64,000 nucleotides of DNA. It comes from Candidatus Zhuqueibacterota bacterium. Lineage in GTDB: Bacteria > Zhuqueibacterota > Zhuqueibacteria > Zhuqueibacterales > Zhuqueibacteraceae. The notes beneath the pieces are model-generated. The model was not told the origin of the DNA. It saw only the letters and a program-made list of their open reading frames with translations, and made no database searches. The translations under genes were made by a program, and so were the position numbers. This document shows positions 59,289 through 64,000 of this stretch, piece by piece; the stretch's first letter is position 1; the number at the start of each line of letters is the position of its first letter. Location of the stretch: assembly GCA_022616415.1 (NCBI GenBank), contig JAKEEU010000218.1, positions 62,001 to 126,000 on the forward strand, written 5' to 3'.

Positions 59289-59862
59289 TGCTTGGCATGA
59301 AGCGGTGGAAGTTGGAGAGAGGTTGACGCAAGGCGATTTGATCATGAATTGCCCTTTGATTGCGTGGCAGCCTGATTCGCTTCAATTGCAGCAGAATACC
59401 AAAGAAACTGATGTCCTCAAAGGAGCGACAACCGCTATCCAGGCTGATGTCGTGATCATGACCCAAGCCTGTGATCTCGAGCATGAAAAGGTTGACAACG
59501 TCATCTTGTGCCCTCATTTTTCGCTCACAGATTATCGACGGGCTTGGGAAGCCGAGATGAACAACCGCACCCAAAATCCGACGGAGAAGGCTTGGAAAAG
59601 ACATTGCAACGATATTTGTGACGGCTTTGTTTGGAACCTGACAATGCTGAATGCACGCCGTAGTGATGAACTGAGTATTGAACATCGAGTCGTCGATTTT
59701 CACTACGTTTATACAGTGCCGCGTAGTTTTCTTGAGTCTCTTCTTGAACAGCGTGGGCAAACCAGATTGCGCCTGCTACCGCCATATCGCGAACATTTAT
59801 CACAAGCATTTGCGCGCTTTTTTATGCGGGTCGGACTCCCGGTTCCGATTACCTTACTGTAA
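59281..59862 (+). CDS. Conserved hypothetical protein with (S/T)QACDL motif
   Basis: A 193-residue protein from ATG 59281. ERLTQGDLIMNCPLIAWQPDSL, VVIMTQACDLEHEKVDNVILCPHFSL, VDFHYVYTVPRSFLESLLEQRGQTRLRLLPPYREHLSQAFARFFMRVGLP are the conserved blocks of a widespread protein family that I know only as hypothetical; the (S/T)Q(A/D/S)CDL motif recurs across it. Its 3' end overlaps the convergent M23 peptidase gene by 14 nt. A role in mobile or defence regions has been suggested for similar proteins, but nothing here proves it. Confidence 0.72.
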   Translation: MTNAWHEAVEVGERLTQGDLIMNCPLIAWQPDSLQLQQNTKETDVLKGATTAIQADVVIMTQACDLEHEKVDNVILCPHFSLTDYRRAWEAEMNNRTQNPTEKAWKRHCNDICDGFVWNLTMLNARRSDELSIEHRVVDFHYVYTVPRSFLESLLEQRGQTRLRLLPPYREHLSQAFARFFMRVGLPVPITLL

Positions 59863-62239
59863 ACTCCACCTCCCGCCACGCCACATTCCCGCAGCGATCT
59901 TCGGCGCGTGCGGTTAGTTTGTGAACGCCCAGTGAAAGATCTGTTTTGGGGCGATACTGCACAACGTCGCGCTCCGGATCGTATTCGGCGATGAGCTTTT
60001 GGCCGTCCAGACGCAACTCGATTGATTCTTCCGATTCAAAGCCGGAAGTGCTGTCGTTGGCGCCGACGGAGATGAGCGGCCGGCGGTTGCGTGTCACTGA
60101 GCCGGCGAGCGGCGCGCGAATGCTCAACACCGGCGGCTCACTGTCACGGATAATCGCAAAATCTTCCATGCTAAAAACCCGCGCCGAAACGGTATGGTTG
60201 GCGGCGTTTATTTTGTTTTCGATAAACACCCACTCGTTGCGGTACAGATAGCACACACCAAGTTGCCGGGGCTGGGATACGGTGTCGGGATAAATGATCG
60301 TGACCACCGCGCCCTCATCAAGCGCCACATCCTGCGGCTCCACGCGGTAGATCGGGCCGATCACCCGCGAATCGCGAAGGCGGGTGAGCGTGTCGATTTT
60401 CACACGGCCATACCAAGGCCAATACACCGATTCCTCCGAAAACGCCACACGCATGCGCCCATCCGGTGCGAACAAGCTTCTCCCCCGCCCCGGTTGCACG
60501 AGCGCATTCGTGAACCAATCCTGCCACGTTTCCGCCTGGCCAAAGAATCCCTCGGCGGCCACTTCGAGATGCACCGAGTCTCCAGCGATCTCCACCAAAG
60601 GAACCGAGACAATATAACGATGCGGCTGTTGCGGAATGCACTCGGCCTGAAAGATCTTTTTGCCGTTGTCAAATTTCACCGTCGGCGTATTGGCCAAAGG
60701 CTGATTTGCCCGAATAACCAAACGCAAATAGTTGGGATAAAAATCCTTTTCGACATCGATGAGCAGAGGGGCGCCCGAGGCGCGAGCCGGGGGGTTGACG
60801 ATGAAAGCCGGGTGCGAACGCAAACCATGTTGGTCCACCGCGACGAGCCGAACGAGCTGCGCGCCGCCGGTTTGCAGCTCGAACGCCGCGCCGCCGTTCC
60901 AGGAGCTGTCGGCGAGCGTATCGGTTGATGAAGCCATGTCAAAACTCGAACCGGATGACACGAGCGCATTCGTTTTAACGGCAATCGAACGCCAGGGCGA
61001 GATCATCAAGCGGCTGTTGCTGTTGGCGACGGCGGCTTCGAGCTTTTGAATCTGCCGCGTTGCCGGCGCTTGAATGGACTTGATCTGTAGAGGCGCCGCC
61101 CGCTCATCCGTCGCCACCTGCGGAACGATCGTAAATGGCGAGCCAACCACGAGATCAGCTTCCAAAACGGCGAGATTGCCAAAAAAATCCGCTACTACCA
61201 CTCGCAGCCGATGGTCACCCAAGCTTAAATTTGTTAGCGCCTGCAAATTATGTGCGGGCGTCAATTCGTCATAACTTTGATTGGCAACAGCTTCATCCAC
61301 CGGCGACACCAACGCGCCGCCGGCCGCGTTCAGATGCGAATAAAATCCCAAACTGTTGCCCACCACACGGTAGAGCCGTTGAAAATCGCCAAATCCGCGC
61401 CGCTTCAAAAGATTATCGCGGTCCAGCTCGATCAGCTTGTTCTGCGAGTAATTAAAACGGTCGTACTGCGCTTGAAACTGCAAGCTGTCGTCGACGAAAA
61501 GCTGCAAGCGATAAAAGCCAAAGCGATTGTCCACGCCATCAGCCTGGTCGTACCCGTCGATGGCAACGCCGGCTTTTCCCACGATATGAATCGGCTCGGC
61601 AACACGCCATTTACCATTTTGGCGATAAGGCCGCAGGACCTGCGGCAAAAAATCGCCGTTGACCATCGCGCCGGGCGCCAGCGGGGAAACGGCGAATCCG
61701 GTGATTGTCGGCGGCAGGGTGTCGACGATCTCGAAGCCGTGCAGAAACGGATTGATCGGACGGTTGCGGCTGTCGCGCAGCTCGAAATGAAGATGCGGCG
61801 TGCCGATGCCGGTTTGCCCGGTGTAGCCGATCACTTCACCCTTCTGCACCGGCAGCATTCCCGGCCGAAAAAATTTGTCGATGCGATAACGGCCGACGCG
61901 CTCTTGCTCATCCTCGGCGACGGCTTGGAGTTTTTCATTGAAAGCTTCCAAATGCGCGTACACCGCGGTTTCGCCGTTGTCGAGGCGGAGATATAACACG
62001 CGGCCATAGCCAAAAGGAGAAATCGCCATGCGCTCGATATAACCGGAGCGTACGGCAAAAGCTTTGTAACCGACCTGGTTCCAGGTTTTCACATCAATCG
62101 CCGCATGAAAGCGCCGGCTGCGTGATTCACAAAATGATGAAGTAATGAATTGGCTGGCGTCGGTCGGCCACAGGTATTCTTGTGCGCTAGCAGATAAATT
62201 GGTGAGGAGCAAGAGGGCAAAACAGAGGCTTCCTTTCAT
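59849..62239 (-). CDS. Exported M23-type metallopeptidase with Ig-like C-terminus
   Basis: A 796-residue protein from ATG 62239, with signal peptide MKGSLCFALLLLTNLSASAQ. The LytM/M23 peptidase is near the N-terminus: H45-x3-D49 (RFHAAIDV), H96 (AVYAHLE) and H149-L-H151 (GIGTPHLHFELRD). About 600 residues of beta-rich, Ig-like domains follow (PPARASGAPLLIDVEKDF, DSEPPVLSIRAPLAGSVTRNRRPLISVG). It would cut peptidoglycan cross-bridges. Its ATG overlaps the TGA of the GDPD gene (ATGA), so translation is coupled. A longer frame upstream lies in that gene and is not real. Confidence 0.92.
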   Translation of the reverse strand: MKGSLCFALLLLTNLSASAQEYLWPTDASQFITSSFCESRSRRFHAAIDVKTWNQVGYKAFAVRSGYIERMAISPFGYGRVLYLRLDNGETAVYAHLEAFNEKLQAVAEDEQERVGRYRIDKFFRPGMLPVQKGEVIGYTGQTGIGTPHLHFELRDSRNRPINPFLHGFEIVDTLPPTITGFAVSPLAPGAMVNGDFLPQVLRPYRQNGKWRVAEPIHIVGKAGVAIDGYDQADGVDNRFGFYRLQLFVDDSLQFQAQYDRFNYSQNKLIELDRDNLLKRRGFGDFQRLYRVVGNSLGFYSHLNAAGGALVSPVDEAVANQSYDELTPAHNLQALTNLSLGDHRLRVVVADFFGNLAVLEADLVVGSPFTIVPQVATDERAAPLQIKSIQAPATRQIQKLEAAVANSNSRLMISPWRSIAVKTNALVSSGSSFDMASSTDTLADSSWNGGAAFELQTGGAQLVRLVAVDQHGLRSHPAFIVNPPARASGAPLLIDVEKDFYPNYLRLVIRANQPLANTPTVKFDNGKKIFQAECIPQQPHRYIVSVPLVEIAGDSVHLEVAAEGFFGQAETWQDWFTNALVQPGRGRSLFAPDGRMRVAFSEESVYWPWYGRVKIDTLTRLRDSRVIGPIYRVEPQDVALDEGAVVTIIYPDTVSQPRQLGVCYLYRNEWVFIENKINAANHTVSARVFSMEDFAIIRDSEPPVLSIRAPLAGSVTRNRRPLISVGANDSTSGFESEESIELRLDGQKLIAEYDPERDVVQYRPKTDLSLGVHKLTARAEDRCGNVAWREVEFTVR

Positions 62240-62997
62240 CGAGACAGAGTCCTTCCTAAAATATCGTTGAGCAAATGTGGGGCGTCGGTTATAATTCCAT
62301 CTACACCATAAGCGACCAGTTTGCGGAGCGTGGCGGGGTCGTTGGCGTTCCAAACCATCACTCGCAAGCCGGCCCGGCGAATGTGCTCGAGAAAGCGGGG
62401 CCGGGCCAGGCGCCGGCTGATATGGAGCGCGTTGATGTTCATCATGCGCGTGAGCGATTTTGCCGTGCCACGTCGCAGCCATTTGACATTGAGCAACAAG
62501 GCCGTGGGCAGGCCGGGATCGAGACGCGCCAGCCGGCGCAGCACGATCGGATTAAAAGAAGAAATGAGGCATTGCTGGCGCATGCCATGACGCCGCAACA
62601 AATTGAGCAAGCGCAGCTCGGCGCCTGTATGAGCGCGCGCCTGCGATTTGACTTCGATGTTCAACAAGACGCGGCCTTTGGCCCAATCCAAAACCTCTGC
62701 CAGAATAGGAATACGCTCATTGGCGAAGCTTTGGTGAAACGATGAGCCGGCGTCGAGACGGCGCAGCTCATCAATGGATTTGGCGCGCACAAAGCCGCGG
62801 CCGTTGGTGGTGCGGTTGAGACGAACGTCGTGAATGACGACCCATTCACCGGTTCGGCACAGCCTGACGTCGAGCTCGATGCCGTCCGCCCCTTGTTGCG
62901 CCGCTAATTCAAATGCCGCCAGCGTGTTTTCCGGCGCCAGCAGCGAAGCGCCGCGATGGGCGAAGTTCAACGTCCTGCCGTTAAATATGTGATCCAT
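62236..62997 (-). CDS. Glycerophosphodiester phosphodiesterase
   Basis: A 253-residue GDPD. LNFAHRGASLLAPENTLAAFELAAQQGADGIELDVRL holds the catalytic H14-R15 and metal ligands E41, D43; H56 is the second catalytic His (VVIHDVRLNRTTNGRG). The C-terminal MVWNANDPATLRKLVAYGVDGIITDAPHLL is typical. It hydrolyses glycerophosphodiesters to glycerol-3-phosphate. No signal peptide, so cytoplasmic, although it is coupled to an exported peptidase. Confidence 0.94.
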   Translation of the reverse strand: MDHIFNGRTLNFAHRGASLLAPENTLAAFELAAQQGADGIELDVRLCRTGEWVVIHDVRLNRTTNGRGFVRAKSIDELRRLDAGSSFHQSFANERIPILAEVLDWAKGRVLLNIEVKSQARAHTGAELRLLNLLRRHGMRQQCLISSFNPIVLRRLARLDPGLPTALLLNVKWLRRGTAKSLTRMMNINALHISRRLARPRFLEHIRRAGLRVMVWNANDPATLRKLVAYGVDGIITDAPHLLNDILGRTLSR

Positions 62998-63140
62998 GAG
63001 AAATTTTCAAATTCTAAAACGAAAAGCGCGCTACGAACACCATATTTATAAAGATAAAACTGACAATTAAAAAAACAACGATAAATTTTAGAAACTTTTG
63101 GCCGGTGGCAATGAGAAACGAGCCTAACATCGATGCGCAA

Positions 63141-63200
63141 TGACAAAATGATTACCGACAAAATAATTTTCTAATTATTTTGACCGACATTATTTTGTCG
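63141..63200. repeat. Intergenic inverted repeat, ACAAAATAATT family
   Basis: TGACAAAATGATTACCGACA followed by AAATAATT pairs with AATTATTTTGACCGACATTA followed by TTTTGTCG. Second copy of the family at 53182-53259. Confidence 0.8.
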
Positions 63201-63292
63201 AATGCTTTCGCTTTTCATCAGTTGAGTTGTTTCTATCCGTTGGGAATTTTTTTTGTCAAAAACCTGTTTGTTTGCGGCTTGTCCGCGTTGGA

Positions 63293-64000
63293 CTAATGCA
63301 AGAGCAAATTCGATAAAATCTCCGCCAACTTCTGCGCCTGCCACTCGCGTGAAAACTCTGGCGGAGGCGTCGAGGCTTGAGGAAGCTCGCCTTGGCAAAA
63401 TTCCTGATAAAAGGCCAGCAGCACGCAGCGGATGGCATCGATGGCATCGAACGCGCAGTGCCGCACCGGCGCGTGTTGCATGAGCAGTTGCATGCCTTCG
63501 ATGCGGTCGCCGATGGCGAGCACGGGTTTGCCAGCAGCAATATACTCAAAAGTCTTGCCGGGGATCAGCGCCGGAAAGCTGCCGGGCCGCACCAGATAAA
63601 CGAGCAAATCAGCTTGGCGCATTGCTGTTACGGCTTCGCGATGCGATAGGTAGCCGACGGCGTCAACATAAGCTTCCAAATTATTCTCGCGCACTTGCGC
63701 TGCAAGCTTGCCGGTCAAATCGGCGCCGACAAAGTGCAACTTCGTTTCCGCAGGCGAAAGCTGCGCCGACTCGACGAACAAGCGAAATCCTTCCAACAGC
63801 GTGCTGGGGTCGGCGTAGCTGGCGATGGCGCCAATGTAAGACACATCGAAACAGTTATCCGGCGCTGGCGGAGAATCAACAAAATCCTCGCTGTCGTAAC
63901 CATTCGGGAGAAAATAGGTGGTGCCGGCAGCGCGTTTTCCGATGGCGGCAAGTGAATCAGCAACGCCTTGGGAAGTGGCCGTTACCACGTCGGCATCAGT
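63293..64000 (-). CDS. Glycosyltransferase (N-terminus outside window)
   Basis: The frame is open from the window edge for 235 codons. The visible C-terminal half is a GT-B (family 4-like) donor domain: ADVVTATSQGVADSL, FLPNGYDSEDF, VSYIGAIASYADPSTLLEGFRLFVESA, LHFVGADLTGKLAAQVRENNLEAYVDAVGYLSHREAVTAMRQADLLVYLVRPGSFPALIPGKTFEYIAAGKPVLAIG (EX7E-like region with GKTFEY). Transfers a sugar to an unknown acceptor, perhaps for surface polysaccharide. Only 38 percent or so of a typical 400-residue protein is missing, so the call is firm. Confidence 0.87.
   Translation of the reverse strand, partial: TDADVVTATSQGVADSLAAIGKRAAGTTYFLPNGYDSEDFVDSPPAPDNCFDVSYIGAIASYADPSTLLEGFRLFVESAQLSPAETKLHFVGADLTGKLAAQVRENNLEAYVDAVGYLSHREAVTAMRQADLLVYLVRPGSFPALIPGKTFEYIAAGKPVLAIGDRIEGMQLLMQHAPVRHCAFDAIDAIRCVLLAFYQEFCQGELPQASTPPPEFSREWQAQKLAEILSNLLLH

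Noticed and set aside
62240-62482. 81-residue N-terminal extension of the M23 peptidase
   Set aside because: It lies inside the GDPD gene in another frame, and a signal peptide begins exactly at 62239.
63122-63128. GCCTAAC as another attC start
   Set aside because: No complementary arm or GTTRRRY closing box follows within 150 nt.
1-64000. tRNA, rRNA, riboswitch or insertion-sequence transposase
   Set aside because: No cloverleaf, rRNA core words, known riboswitch core or transposase motif was recognised by eye; a tRNAscan/Infernal run could still find one.

Overview
The window looks like chromosome of an uncultivated bacterium of the Fibrobacteres-Chlorobi-Bacteroidetes side of the tree, possibly candidate phylum KSB1 or a relative. 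This is inference from gene content: a propeller-type hybrid histidine kinase, a GWxTD-domain TPR protein, complete beta-oxidation and ETF genes, and abundant short intergenic inverted repeats. There is no rRNA, tRNA, CRISPR array or transposase that I can recognise.

Layout. (1) 0-3.6 kb, minus strand: a quinone-stress type group, MhqO-like ring-cleaving dioxygenase, MhqD-like esterase, an MBL-fold hydrolase and a partial hypothetical gene. (2) 3.9-8.4 kb: a 1.4 kb-residue propeller hybrid sensor kinase with receiver and AraC output, preceded by an overlapping truncated paralogue and carrying two in-frame repeat-derived inserts. (3) 8.8-13.9 kb: small secreted or SnoaL/cupin proteins and a cytochrome c; this stretch contains one convincing integron attC site (12792-12917), one degenerate attC-like site, and an NmrA-family gene cut off exactly at the attC end. 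(4) 13.9-18.3 kb, minus strand: MarR regulator, two YceI proteins, pirin and FAD oxidoreductase, with two shuffled gene fragments (a dioxygenase piece copied from 2.9 kb and a pirin 5' end). (5) 18.6-23.9 kb: DUF2007, class V aminotransferase, amino-acid permease, DapA-like enzyme and two tandem Uma2 nucleases.

(6) 24.1-34.4 kb: fatty-acid oxidation block, thiolase, FadB-type fusion, acyl-CoA dehydrogenase and both ETF subunits. A predicted promoter with a 17-bp palindrome between -35 and -10, repeated 155 bp upstream, precedes it. Inserted in it are a PIN-type toxin pair and a duplicated two-gene module of unknown function (A1-B1, A2-B2). (7) 35.1-44.9 kb: a protein-phosphorylation cluster, Ser/Thr kinase with PEGA repeats, FHA/FG-GAP membrane protein, PP2C phosphatase and a TPR protein ending in a pseudokinase. 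(8) 45-64 kb: housekeeping and accessory genes, including Cys/Met PLP enzyme, Phd/RelE-type pair, PdxH, RNase H, MmsA, a nucleotidyltransferase pair, an SPFH / NAD-kinase-like / CDGSH operon, Dus, DUF1232, GWxTD protein, prephenate dehydratase, a stand-alone archaeal-type ThrRS editing domain, M23 peptidase, GDPD and a partial glycosyltransferase.

The gaps between genes repeatedly hold hairpin-forming elements built from short iterated words. At least five word families are visible, each with copies at separate loci or internally iterated; some have entered coding sequence.
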